Source: REEB506 sp049317545 (GTDB lineage Bacteria; Pseudomonadota; Alphaproteobacteria; Caulobacterales; Aquidulcibacteraceae). From it: a stretch of DNA of 9,354 bases. Below are positions 1 through 6,701 of the stretch, piece after piece; within the stretch, counting starts at the first letter, position 1; each line of letters begins with the position of its first letter. The position numbers and the translations under genes were made by a program. The notes under the pieces are model-generated. The model did no database searches and was not told the DNA's origin. It saw only the letters and a list, made by a program, of their open reading frames with translations. The DNA lies in NCBI GenBank assembly GCA_049317545.1, contig JBMOIB010000116.1, positions 1 through 9,354 on the forward strand, read 5' to 3'.

Positions 1-566
1 GAGTACATCGAGGACAGCCATTTCCGCGTCTCGATGGCGGCGGTCGGGCTGGCGGTCTTGGCGAGATCATCCAGCAGCGCGACGACCTCGGCGCGTTTGA
101 GCTTGTCGGCACGGTGGGAGCCAAGCCGCCGCGTGATGTGCTCGCGGATGATCCATTCGGCGTTCTTTTCGCTCCGCAGCCGGTTGCGGACGTGACCTTC
201 GAGGAACGCCTCGGCGAGCTCCGCCAGGCTGTCCTTGGTCGTGGTCGCCGCCTCTTCCAGCTGCGCGAGAGGATCCTCACCGCGTTCGGCGCTAGCGACG
301 AAGGCGCTCGCCTTCGCCCGCGCTTCCTTCAGCGAGACCGCCGGATAGGTTCCAAGCGTGACGCGGTAGAATTTGCGCCCGCGCAGGGCCTTGCCTCTCG
401 CGGTCGCGCCGCCCGCGCCAGCGATCGCGTAGCGCAGCGTCCAGGTTGGCTTCGCCCGGGGGCCAACGCGAATTGCGAGGCCGCGGATCGAGCCGTCCTG
501 CAGTTCCACGCGCGCCTCCGGCGGCGATGCAACCAGGGCGCGAAGAGTGGCGTCAGTCAACGGCAA
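1..566 (-). CDS. Tyrosine integrase, P4 type, N-terminal part (runs off the window)
   Basis: The minus strand is open from a stop at 585-587 to base 1 and encodes about 188 residues of a phage/island integrase. Residues about 4-95 match the arm-binding domain of P4-type integrases (DUF4102): LTDATLRAL at the start, GLAIRVGP at 29-36, TWTLRY at 41-46 and RVTLGTYPAVSLKEARAKA at 68-86. The core-binding domain starts near 107 (SLAELAEAFLEGHV) and continues to the window edge. The catalytic domain with its R-H-R-Y residues lies outside. There is no usable ATG in this frame. I chose TTG at 566 because it gives MPLTDATLRAL, a normal family start, with GGAG (579-582) 12 bases upstream; TTG at 584, 578 or 560 is also possible. 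The family cuts and joins DNA between an element and a tRNA gene, and a tRNA-Gly fragment lies just upstream. The family is secure; the start is not. Confidence 0.88.
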   Translation of the reverse strand, partial: MPLTDATLRALVASPPEARVELQDGSIRGLAIRVGPRAKPTWTLRYAIAGAGGATARGKALRGRKFYRVTLGTYPAVSLKEARAKASAFVASAERGEDPLAQLEEAATTTKDSLAELAEAFLEGHVRNRLRSEKNAEWIIREHITRRLGSHRADKLKRAEVVALLDDLAKTASPTAAIETRKWLSSMY

Positions 567-713
567 GGAGGCTATCAACTCCAACTAGGCTGAATGTGAG
601 AATCCCGCGAAACGGGGTCGAATTGGGGCACAGATTCGCACTTCTCCTGCCCTCACCGACCTGCCCGCATCGAAACGCAACCTCACAAGCGCTCGCGCGT
701 AAATAACAGCGCC

Positions 714-733
714 AGTTGCGCTTTTTGGCAACT
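714..733. repeat. Inverted repeat between integrase and attachment scar
   Basis: Perfect 6-base arms AGTTGC (714-719) and GCAACT (728-733) flank an 8-base loop that includes a run of five T. It lies between the integrase start and the tRNA fragment, where integrase arm sites or excisionase sites are commonly found. It could also be a weak terminator. The structure is seen; its role is inferred. Confidence 0.35.
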
Positions 734-775
734 CCCGGCAATCGCCGAAATTCATCCGGACACCCCTTTTTGATT

Positions 776-820
776 TTCCCAAGCTGAATGTCAGGGGTTC
801 AATTCCCCTCACACGCTCCA
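776..820 (+). other. tRNA-Gly(CCC) 3' fragment, probable att site of an integrated element
   Basis: This is the 3' part of a glycine tRNA gene. It has the anticodon loop TTCCCAA (776-782, anticodon CCC at 778-780), the 3' side of the anticodon stem GCTGA (783-787), variable bases, a complete T arm (AGGGG/TTCAATT/CCCCT, 793-809), the 3' acceptor strand CACACGC (810-816), discriminator T and CCA (818-820). The 5' half is absent: bases 771-775 do not pair with GCTGA, and no GCGTGTG acceptor strand with a D arm precedes it. A truncated tRNA 3' end next to a P4-type integrase gene is the usual result of integration into a tRNA gene. An intact tRNA-Gly(CCC) is expected at the far (left) end. The fragment should not yield a working tRNA. 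Confidence 0.82.
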
Positions 821-1389
821 GAAAATCTCAATAAGATCCGAACTTAAGAGGCATCTGCGGAAACCGACAGGCGGCCGCCTCGGGTCCTTGGGGTCGAAAT
901 GGCGCACGCAAATCGTCCTGACGCGATGTGAGCGGATTGGGGCAGGTGTGGGTGGATCAGGGGCGCAGACGATCTGATCGAACGTGGGGCGTGCTTCGGG
1001 TTTGTGAGCCGTCCGACCCGAACTCACTGGCAATGACCGAACGACCGCACCGCGCTCCTGCGTTGATCTGGCTCAGCGACATGTGAGGCCGACGCCATTG
1101 CCCTGGCTGACTCATCTGAGCCCGCCGCTCGCCCAGCCGCATCGATGGCGCGCTCTCTTGAGATCGAGATTGTCTTTGAAGGAAATCAATGCACGGCGTT
1201 GGCGGACGCTAAACGCAAGGCGCGTCGATGGCGACGATTGCGCGGCAAGGGTAAGCGCCGGATTAGCCCCAAGCGGGGCAGACGGCACTATCGCCAAGGC
1301 GAACGATCGGCGTCGACGGCGCGAATTGATCGGAAAGCGGACGTCCGCCTTCGAACTTAGTCGGGCGGAAATTCGCCGGACTGCGACCT
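821..1389. other. Stretch without a recognisable gene
   Basis: I see no supported gene in these 569 bases. Open frames exist on both strands, but they lack ribosome binding sites, have mixed third-base composition unlike the neighbouring genes, and encode arginine-rich low-information peptides. The only clear structures are short palindromes: AGGCGGCCGCCT (869-880), GCGGACGTCCGC (1337-1348) and an imperfect hairpin at 1359-1382. Lying just outside the att scar, the stretch may be the old downstream flank of the tRNA gene or decayed sequence. Confidence 0.5.
1359..1382 (-). terminator. Possible hairpin after the transporter operon
   Basis: AGTC-G-GGCG, a six-base loop, then CGCC-G-GACT forms a stem with one G-G mismatch, 7 bases past the stop codon of the last operon gene. 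No T tract follows on the minus strand, so intrinsic termination is doubtful. A stabilising 3' hairpin or Rho-dependent termination would fit as well. Confidence 0.25.
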
Positions 1390-2673
1390 TCAATGCCGAG
1401 GTTTCCCCGCGAACGCTACCGCCGCGCCAAGAAAGAGGAGCGCCGGCAGGACCAGTCCCAGGCCCACGAGTGCGACGGCGGGCGGATCTGCAGGCTTCGC
1501 ATGTTGTCCTCCGAGGGCTTCCAGAAGCAGATAAACCAAGCCGATCGCCAGCGCGTACCCGAGCTTGTTCGTCATCGCGAGCAGCGCGAGATGGGCGCTT
1601 ACGCGATCCTCTCCAGACGTCGCGCGATCGACGCCGGCGAGGCGGACCATTTCGGTGTTGAGATTGAACTGATAGCCGCCAGTGCAAAAGCCTAGCGCCG
1701 CGTTGATCGCCATCGCCGCGGCGACGTTTCCCGCCGGCGCGAACGCAAATCCGATGCTCGCCGCTGCAGCGCCGATCATCGCTAACGTGAAGCTCGCGCG
1801 CGATCCGCGCCAGATGGCCACGCGGAGAAAAACCGGGATGCCGACGATCATCGCCAGCATGAAGCACAGCATGATGGAGGAATATTGGTCGCCAACCGCC
1901 AGGAAGCGAGACATCACGAAGTATGAGGTTGCGCTGTTGGCGGCGTATCCGCCGCCCGACATCAGGTCGGCCAGAAGCAGGCGTCTCAACGCCGGCGACT
2001 GGCGAACCAGGCGCCATGCGCTGTCGAGTTTAGGCCGGTTCAGCGCAGTCGGCGTCGCGCTGCGGCCCGGAAGGAGCAGGAGCAGCGGGAGGATCGTCAG
2101 AGGCGTTGCGACCAGCAGCACGCCGCCCATGACGCGAAGCTGGTCCTCGATCGGCGCCTTGGGGCCGAGAACGAGGATCGGCGCAGCGAGCACTGCAACC
2201 ATGCCGATCACGCCCGCCCATTCGCGCCAGGCGATGAGGCGCGCGCGGTCTGCGCCGTCGTCGCTCAGGTCGGCCGGCCATGACGCGTGAGCGATCGTCA
2301 GCAGAGTCCATGCGACGTAAAAGACGAACAGTAGCGACGCGAGATAGGCGATGCCCGAACCGTGCGGCGGGCTGAACAGCGGCCACAGCGTCGCGAGCAG
2401 AACGGGCGTCGCCAGAGCGATCCAGAACTTGCGCCGCCCGAGCGGCGGCGAGGATCGATCCATCACGACGCCAGCGATCGGATCGGTGACGATGTCCCAC
2501 AGGCGCGCGACCATGAACACGATTCCAACGGACGCGAGGGACAGTCCGGGCATGCCGGCATAGAGCGGCGGAAGGTATGCGAGCAGCGGCAGCGTGAGCG
2601 CCTTGATCGCGATCCCGGGCGCGGCATAGGCCGCGAGCTGCGAGAAGCGGAGGGATTTTCCAGGCTCGCCCAT
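1390..2673 (-). CDS. MFS transporter, GPH (MelB-like) cation symporter family
   Basis: This is a 427-residue hydrophobic protein with about 12 apparent membrane segments, a normal length for the glycoside-pentoside-hexuronide:cation symporters. The clearest signature is RLWDIVTDPIAGVVMDR (57-73) followed by PLGRRKFWI (77-85). Asp60 and Asp64 have the spacing of the helix II aspartates that bind Na+ or H+ in MelB, and the DP..G...D....GR block is the family's loop 2-3 motif. It should carry a small solute across the inner membrane with a cation. Known relatives take sugars or glycosides, but other substrates occur, so none is assigned. ATG at 2673 is preceded by GAGG (2681-2684), which overlaps the stop codon of the phosphoesterase gene; only 9 bases separate the two genes. 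It is the last gene of the operon. The family is fairly sure; the substrate is unknown. Confidence 0.88.
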   Translation of the reverse strand: MGEPGKSLRFSQLAAYAAPGIAIKALTLPLLAYLPPLYAGMPGLSLASVGIVFMVARLWDIVTDPIAGVVMDRSSPPLGRRKFWIALATPVLLATLWPLFSPPHGSGIAYLASLLFVFYVAWTLLTIAHASWPADLSDDGADRARLIAWREWAGVIGMVAVLAAPILVLGPKAPIEDQLRVMGGVLLVATPLTILPLLLLLPGRSATPTALNRPKLDSAWRLVRQSPALRRLLLADLMSGGGYAANSATSYFVMSRFLAVGDQYSSIMLCFMLAMIVGIPVFLRVAIWRGSRASFTLAMIGAAAASIGFAFAPAGNVAAAMAINAALGFCTGGYQFNLNTEMVRLAGVDRATSGEDRVSAHLALLAMTNKLGYALAIGLVYLLLEALGGQHAKPADPPAVALVGLGLVLPALLFLGAAVAFAGKPRH

Positions 2674-2682
2674 TTGCCCGCC

Positions 2683-3585
2683 TCACGCCTCTGGAAGAAT
2701 AGGCGCCGCGACAACATCCCGCCGCGACGCGCCGTCGCGCATGCGCCGCGCCATCGCGGGCCAGGTCGCCTCGTCGACGCCCGGGAACGCGAAGCTCGGC
2801 GCGTCGTCTGCGAGAGGCGCAGTGAACGACGTCACGGCATCGTCGCTCCATTGATGCAGGCGAATGGTCGGCGCCTCGAGCGCGAAGCGTGGCGGCGCAT
2901 CCGGATCGATCGCGTACTGGTACTGAAACGCGGTGCTGCCTGCGACGGCGACGCGCGCGCCCGCCAACACGCCGTCGATGGCGCGATGCACGTGGCCGCA
3001 GATGATCAGCCTCAGCTCGCGATGGCGGGCGAGCACCTCCGCGAACCGGCTATCGAGGTCCGGCTGCAACGCGTCCATGAAGGCGAGGCCGGTCCGGATC
3101 GGCGGATGATGCATCATCAGCATGGTTGGGCGCGCATTCCCGGCGTCCAGGACCCGCGCAAGCCACGCGATGTCCTCGTCCGAAACGAACGCGTGCTCGC
3201 ACCCGGCGACGACCGCATCGAAGCCGATGATCCGCGGGCCATCCGCCTCCTCCAGAACGAAATGCGCTTTCGCGCCGCCGCGCGGCAGGTAGACGTGCTC
3301 GGCGAGCATCTGCGCAAGCAGGGCGCGATCGTCGTGGTTGCCGGGAATGACCACGATTGGCGTCGCGGCGCGTGCAAGGATCGCGCGCAGGGTCGCATAG
3401 GCCGCCGTCGTTGGCTCGTCGACCAGATCACCGGTGAGCGCGATCAGATCGGGCTTCGGATTCATGGCCTCGAGTCGCGCGAGCACGCGCGCCAGACTGG
3501 CGCGCGTGTCGACGATTCCGTAGCAGAGCTTCGGCTCCTCCACGATGTGCGGATCCGAAATATGCGCGATGAGCGTTGATCGCAT
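2683..3585 (-). CDS. Calcineurin-like metallophosphoesterase (CpdA/GpdQ-like)
   Basis: This 300-residue protein has every metal-binding block of the calcineurin-like phosphoesterases: D11-P-H13, GD at 52-53, GNHD at 82-85, HH at 159-160 and GHVH at 197-200. The order, spacing and length fit the class III cyclic-nucleotide phosphodiesterase / glycerophosphodiesterase group (CpdA, GpdQ), which hydrolyses phosphodiesters with two metal ions. There is no signal peptide or membrane segment, so it is probably cytoplasmic. Beyond the core (after about 215) comes a C-terminal part with no motif I recognise. Its ATG overlaps the TGA of the receptor gene by one base (TGATG, 3583-3587), so translation is probably coupled. 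Between a receptor and a symporter, it more likely processes an imported substrate than general cAMP, but that is inference. The superfamily is certain; the substrate is not known. Confidence 0.93.
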   Translation of the reverse strand: MRSTLIAHISDPHIVEEPKLCYGIVDTRASLARVLARLEAMNPKPDLIALTGDLVDEPTTAAYATLRAILARAATPIVVIPGNHDDRALLAQMLAEHVYLPRGGAKAHFVLEEADGPRIIGFDAVVAGCEHAFVSDEDIAWLARVLDAGNARPTMLMMHHPPIRTGLAFMDALQPDLDSRFAEVLARHRELRLIICGHVHRAIDGVLAGARVAVAGSTAFQYQYAIDPDAPPRFALEAPTIRLHQWSDDAVTSFTAPLADDAPSFAFPGVDEATWPAMARRMRDGASRRDVVAAPILPEA

Positions 3586-5828
3586 CAGAACTTGTATCCG
3601 AGCGAAACGCCGTATGTTGCAGGACGCCCGACGATCCGCTGCTGGCCGAACACAACCCCCGCGGCGGTCGTCGCCGGGATGATGCCGGTGAAATAGACCT
3701 CGTCCGTCACGTTGCGGCCGAAAGCGGCCATCGTCCAGCGCGCATCGGGGGCAGTAAGTTCCACGCGCAGATCGAGGCGGCCGTAGCCTTTGACCTTCAC
3801 GAAATTGTCGATCTCTTTGTAGTGGTCGCCGACATAGCTGTAGTTCACTTGCGGCTTCAGCATCCAGCCGTCGCCGACCAGGAACGTCTGGCTGGCGTCG
3901 AGATTGGCGGCGAGTTTCGGCGAATCCGGAAGATCGTTGCCATTCCGGCGGGCGACTTCGGCTGGATCGGAGGAGACGAAATTGTCCACCGTCGTGTTCA
4001 GATAGGCCAACGCGAGGCCGATCCGCGCGCGCTTTGTCGGGCGTAGGACGGCCTCGACTTCACCGCCCCACAACGTCGCCTCGGCGACGTTCGTGCGCAC
4101 TGCGGTGGAGATTCCGGCGGTCTGGCGCACTGAATTCGCCTGCAGGTCCTGATAGCCGTAATAGAAGCCAGCGACCGTGACGTTGAACGGCGCGGATGGC
4201 GACAGGAACTTCGCGCCGACCTCGTAGGCGTCGACGTTCTCGGACCGGAACGGCAAGGCCTCCGGCGTCGAGAAGATCGTCGATCCGTCAAAGCCGCCGC
4301 CCTTGTAGCCCTGGCTGTAGGACGCATAGAGCAAGGCGTCCTCGGCGGGCCGGTAGGACAGGATCAGCCGGCCGGAAAGGTTGTCATCCTTGAAGGTGTT
4401 GTCGAACACCACCGGCAGGCGGAACGCGCGCGTGGCGGCTCCAGTTTTGAACGGGTCGAGATCTCGCGTTGCGCCGGAGAAGTCGTTGCTCTCGTTGGTG
4501 TAACGCAGACCGCCGGTCAGTGTCGTCGTCGGCGAAAGCTTCCAGTCCGTTTCGCCGAACAACGCCCAGCTCTCGCGCTTCTGCAGGTAGTTCGTCGATA
4601 TGATCGACGTGACGAGGTCCTGAGCGTCGAGGAGGCTGCGCAGGCGAACCTCGTCCTGGAAATAGAAGCCGCCGACGGTCCAGTCGAGCGCGCGCGCGGC
4701 CGACCCGGACAGACGCACCTCGCCGGTATACTGATCGAGATCATCCGCATAATTGAGATCGAAACGGCGGCGCGGATCGCCAGGATCGAACGTGTAGGTG
4801 CGGTCGAGATTGACGTAAGAACCGATCGCCGTGAGCTTCGCGCCGCCCAAAGCCTGATCGAGGCGAACGTCGAAGCCCTGCTGATCGGAATCGATCTTCG
4901 GCGCGAGGTTTCCAAAGTAGGTGAAGGGATCCGCATCCGGCTCCGTGAAGCCGGTTGCCGAGCGACCGAGCACGTCGGACTGGCTGTTGTCGCCGCGATC
5001 GCGCGCGACATTGAGATGCGCGGTGATCGTTGTATCGGTGGAGGGCCGCGCCACGAGCGTGCCGCGCACGGCGAAGAAATCCGCGTCGCCGACATTCTTC
5101 GTTTCGGGAACGAACGCCAAAGGCGGCACGAGGCCGGGCGCTGGCGTCGTACCCGCGAAGCCGGCATTGCCCTTATTCGTCAGGTACCCGCCGCCCGCTT
5201 CGTACGTCGCTGCGAGCCGCACGCTTAGCGCGTCTGTCACCGGTCCGCCGATCCCCGCCTCGGCGCGCACGTGACGATAGCTTCCGTACTCGGCATTGGC
5301 GTTGGCCGCGAGCGTGTCGGTGGGGCCGCGCGTGATGACGTTGACTGCGCCGGCCGTCGTATTGCGCCCATAGAGGGCGCCTTGCGGCCCCTTGAGGATT
5401 TCGATCCGGTCGACGTCGAACAGGCCGCCGCCGATCAGCGCGTTGGACCCGACATAGACCTGGTCGAAGCTGACGGCGGCGGACGGGTTGCCGTTCGAGC
5501 GGAAATCGTCAAAGCCGACGCCGCGAATGACGATGCTAGGCGAGGCGCGCCCCGCCACATCCTGACGGAAACTCACCCCCGCGGCCACCGTCGACAATTC
5601 GGTCAGGTTGGCCACGCCCGCGCTGGCGAGCCTGTCGCCGCTGAAGGTCGAGATCGCAATCGGAACGGCGCTAAGGCGCTCTTCGCGCTTGCGGGCCGTC
5701 ACGACGATCTCCCCCGTCGCGCTGGCCTCAACCGACTGCGTCCGCGCCTCCTGAGCGATGGCGTGCATCGGCGCCAGAGACGTCGCCGTCAGCAGGCTGA
5801 ACAGAACGTGTTTCCCGACCGTGTTCAT
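3585..5828 (-). CDS. TonB-dependent outer-membrane receptor, first gene of the operon
   Basis: This encodes a 747-residue energised outer-membrane transporter. Residues 1-25 are a signal peptide (MNTVGK, hydrophobic core, AIA before Q26). EIVVTARK (40-47) is the TonB box, the segment that TonB in the inner membrane pulls on. The plug covers about 50-168 with IVIRGVGFDD (99-108) and VDRIEILKGPQGALYGRN (139-156). The rest is a beta barrel with a late RNVTDEVYF block and a C-terminal aromatic (GYKF), as needed for barrel insertion. The frame opens at 5849, but ATG at 5828 is the better start: it begins the signal peptide and follows a strong GGAGGGG (5834-5840). The plug style is that of the large sphingomonad/caulobacter receptor group, whose substrates include plant and aromatic compounds, so sequence alone does not name the ligand. 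It leads an operon with the phosphoesterase and symporter, and is divergent from a TetR gene. Confidence 0.95.
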   Translation of the reverse strand: MNTVGKHVLFSLLTATSLAPMHAIAQEARTQSVEASATGEIVVTARKREERLSAVPIAISTFSGDRLASAGVANLTELSTVAAGVSFRQDVAGRASPSIVIRGVGFDDFRSNGNPSAAVSFDQVYVGSNALIGGGLFDVDRIEILKGPQGALYGRNTTAGAVNVITRGPTDTLAANANAEYGSYRHVRAEAGIGGPVTDALSVRLAATYEAGGGYLTNKGNAGFAGTTPAPGLVPPLAFVPETKNVGDADFFAVRGTLVARPSTDTTITAHLNVARDRGDNSQSDVLGRSATGFTEPDADPFTYFGNLAPKIDSDQQGFDVRLDQALGGAKLTAIGSYVNLDRTYTFDPGDPRRRFDLNYADDLDQYTGEVRLSGSAARALDWTVGGFYFQDEVRLRSLLDAQDLVTSIISTNYLQKRESWALFGETDWKLSPTTTLTGGLRYTNESNDFSGATRDLDPFKTGAATRAFRLPVVFDNTFKDDNLSGRLILSYRPAEDALLYASYSQGYKGGGFDGSTIFSTPEALPFRSENVDAYEVGAKFLSPSAPFNVTVAGFYYGYQDLQANSVRQTAGISTAVRTNVAEATLWGGEVEAVLRPTKRARIGLALAYLNTTVDNFVSSDPAEVARRNGNDLPDSPKLAANLDASQTFLVGDGWMLKPQVNYSYVGDHYKEIDNFVKVKGYGRLDLRVELTAPDARWTMAAFGRNVTDEVYFTGIIPATTAAGVVFGQQRIVGRPATYGVSLGYKF

Positions 5829-5833
5829 ATCAC

Positions 5834-5840
5834 CCCTCCA
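5834..5840 (-). promoter_or_regulatory. Strong ribosome binding site deciding the receptor start
   Basis: On the minus strand GGAGGGG lies 5 bases before ATG at 5828. It lies downstream of the alternative ATG at 5849 and so supports the shorter reading, which also starts directly with the signal peptide. Confidence 0.8.
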
Positions 5841-5841
5841 C

Positions 5842-5859
5842 ACATACATTCGTGTATGT
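5842..5859. promoter_or_regulatory. Perfect inverted repeat, candidate TetR operator
   Basis: ACATACA (5842-5848) and TGTATGT (5853-5859) form perfect 7-base arms around TTCG. The repeat lies between the divergent receptor and TetR genes, two bases from the receptor's ribosome binding site. TetR-family repressors usually bind such near-palindromes in the shared intergenic region. Occupancy here would block the receptor operon promoter or its early transcript. I could not fix -35/-10 boxes with confidence. Confidence 0.6.
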
Positions 5860-5872
5860 ATCTTGTGGATAC
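5858..5872. promoter_or_regulatory. Second, overlapping inverted repeat
   Basis: GTATC (5858-5862), spacer TTGTG, GATAC (5868-5872) is a perfect 5-base inverted repeat sharing two bases with the 5842-5859 palindrome. Overlapping dyads can mark a site for two regulator dimers, or one palindrome may be the true operator and the other chance. Which one is used cannot be told from sequence. Confidence 0.4.
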
Positions 5873-5944
5873 CCTTTCCAGGCGTCAGTTTCGTGACATC
5901 AACGGCGTCGTGCCGCTCATGCGCCTGGGCGCAGATGCCGGACG

Positions 5945-5956
5945 CGCCGATCGGCG
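5945..5956. repeat. 12-base perfect palindrome before the TetR gene
   Basis: CGCCGATCGGCG ends four bases before the ribosome binding site (GAGGGG, 5961-5966) of the TetR gene. It could form a small hairpin in the leader or serve as an autoregulatory site, but GC-rich DNA yields such palindromes by chance. Confidence 0.3.
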
Positions 5957-5971
5957 AAACGAGGGGAACCG

Positions 5972-6553
5972 ATGAAGGGGTCGGAGACGCACCAGAAGTT
6001 GATCGAGGCTGTCATCGCCGTCGTGTTCGAGAACGGCTACGCGGGGGCGACGATGGCGCGGATCGCCGAGCGCGCGGGCGTCACCCGGGGAGCGATCCAG
6101 CACCATTTCGGCGATACGCGCGTCGACCTGATGGCCGCAGCCTGCGCCGAGGTGCTGGAGCATCGCCAACAGCAGTACGAAGCCTCGCTCCCTGCCCTCG
6201 CCAATGCCGATCTCGACAGCGCCCGGGAGGGTCTGAAGGCCGCGTATCGCGATCCTGGGACGTGGTTCCTTCTGGAGGTCTGGATCGCTTCGAAGAGCGA
6301 CGACGCCTTGCGCGCACGCGTCGAGGACTACCTCGGGACCGAGCGCAGCATCGCCGACGAGGCGCTTGGGCGCATGCTCCAGTCGCTCGGCGAACGCCAG
6401 ATGGATTTCGCGGTCTACAAGCACACGATGCGGGCGCTCACGCGCGGCCTCGCGCTCGAATACGCGCACCGTCCAGACACGGAATTCCTCGATCAGGTCG
6501 TGGATTTCGTGATGGACGCCGTTTCCAGCCTTCTTCGTCAGAAACGCGAGTGA
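5972..6553 (+). CDS. TetR/AcrR family transcriptional regulator
   Basis: The 193-residue protein has the usual TetR size and plan. Residues about 7-53 are the DNA-binding domain: LIEAVIAVVFENGYAGATM (10-28), then helix-turn-helix ARIAERAGVTRGAIQHHFG (29-47), a near-consensus TetR motif. The remaining helical part (about 55-193) would bind a ligand and dimerise; as usual it gives no clue to the ligand. ATG at 5972 has GAGGGG five bases upstream. The gene is divergent from the receptor-phosphoesterase-symporter operon, with 143 bases between starts containing inverted repeats. The common arrangement is that the regulator represses the divergent operon, and often itself, until the transported compound or a product binds. 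That role is inferred from position. Confidence 0.93.
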   Translation: MKGSETHQKLIEAVIAVVFENGYAGATMARIAERAGVTRGAIQHHFGDTRVDLMAAACAEVLEHRQQQYEASLPALANADLDSAREGLKAAYRDPGTWFLLEVWIASKSDDALRARVEDYLGTERSIADEALGRMLQSLGERQMDFAVYKHTMRALTRGLALEYAHRPDTEFLDQVVDFVMDAVSSLLRQKRE

Positions 6554-6701
6554 GTTGTCCGTTCTTCTACGATTGGCCACTTAGGGCCCGGTGCTGCCGC
6601 CGCTGGCCGCCTTCACCGACGACCGGCATTGAGCGACCCCGCCGTTCGCCACATCGCCACGGAGGGGCAGGATCTCGCCGAAGAACGACGCTCGAAACCC
6701 G

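Noticed and set aside
114..593. 159-residue plus-strand open frame opposite the integrase gene
   Set aside because: The minus strand encodes a clear integrase over the same bases; the plus frame has no recognisable domain and is its antisense shadow.
585..812. Minus-strand open frame beginning MRGIEPLTFSL
   Set aside because: Its start is a translation of the antisense of the tRNA-Gly 3' fragment, a frequent false gene call at such sites.
776..820. Intact functional tRNA gene
   Set aside because: The bases before the anticodon loop do not form a D arm, the 5' anticodon strand does not pair, and no matching 5' acceptor strand is present.
1145..1360. 71-residue arginine/lysine-rich open frame on the plus strand starting MARSLEIEIVFEG
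   Set aside because: There is no ribosome binding site, third-base composition is mixed unlike real genes here, and the second half is a simple run of basic residues as expected from GC-rich non-coding DNA.
1112..2017. 301-residue minus-strand frame overlapping the transporter gene
   Set aside because: It is arginine- and proline-rich and out of frame with the membrane protein, whose MelB-type motifs and hydrophobic segments show which frame is real.
5829..5849. Upstream ATG at 5849 as start of the first receptor (adds MYVWRGD)
   Set aside because: It would place the strong ribosome binding site inside the gene and put polar residues ahead of a signal peptide that starts cleanly at 5828; it also overlaps the inverted repeat.
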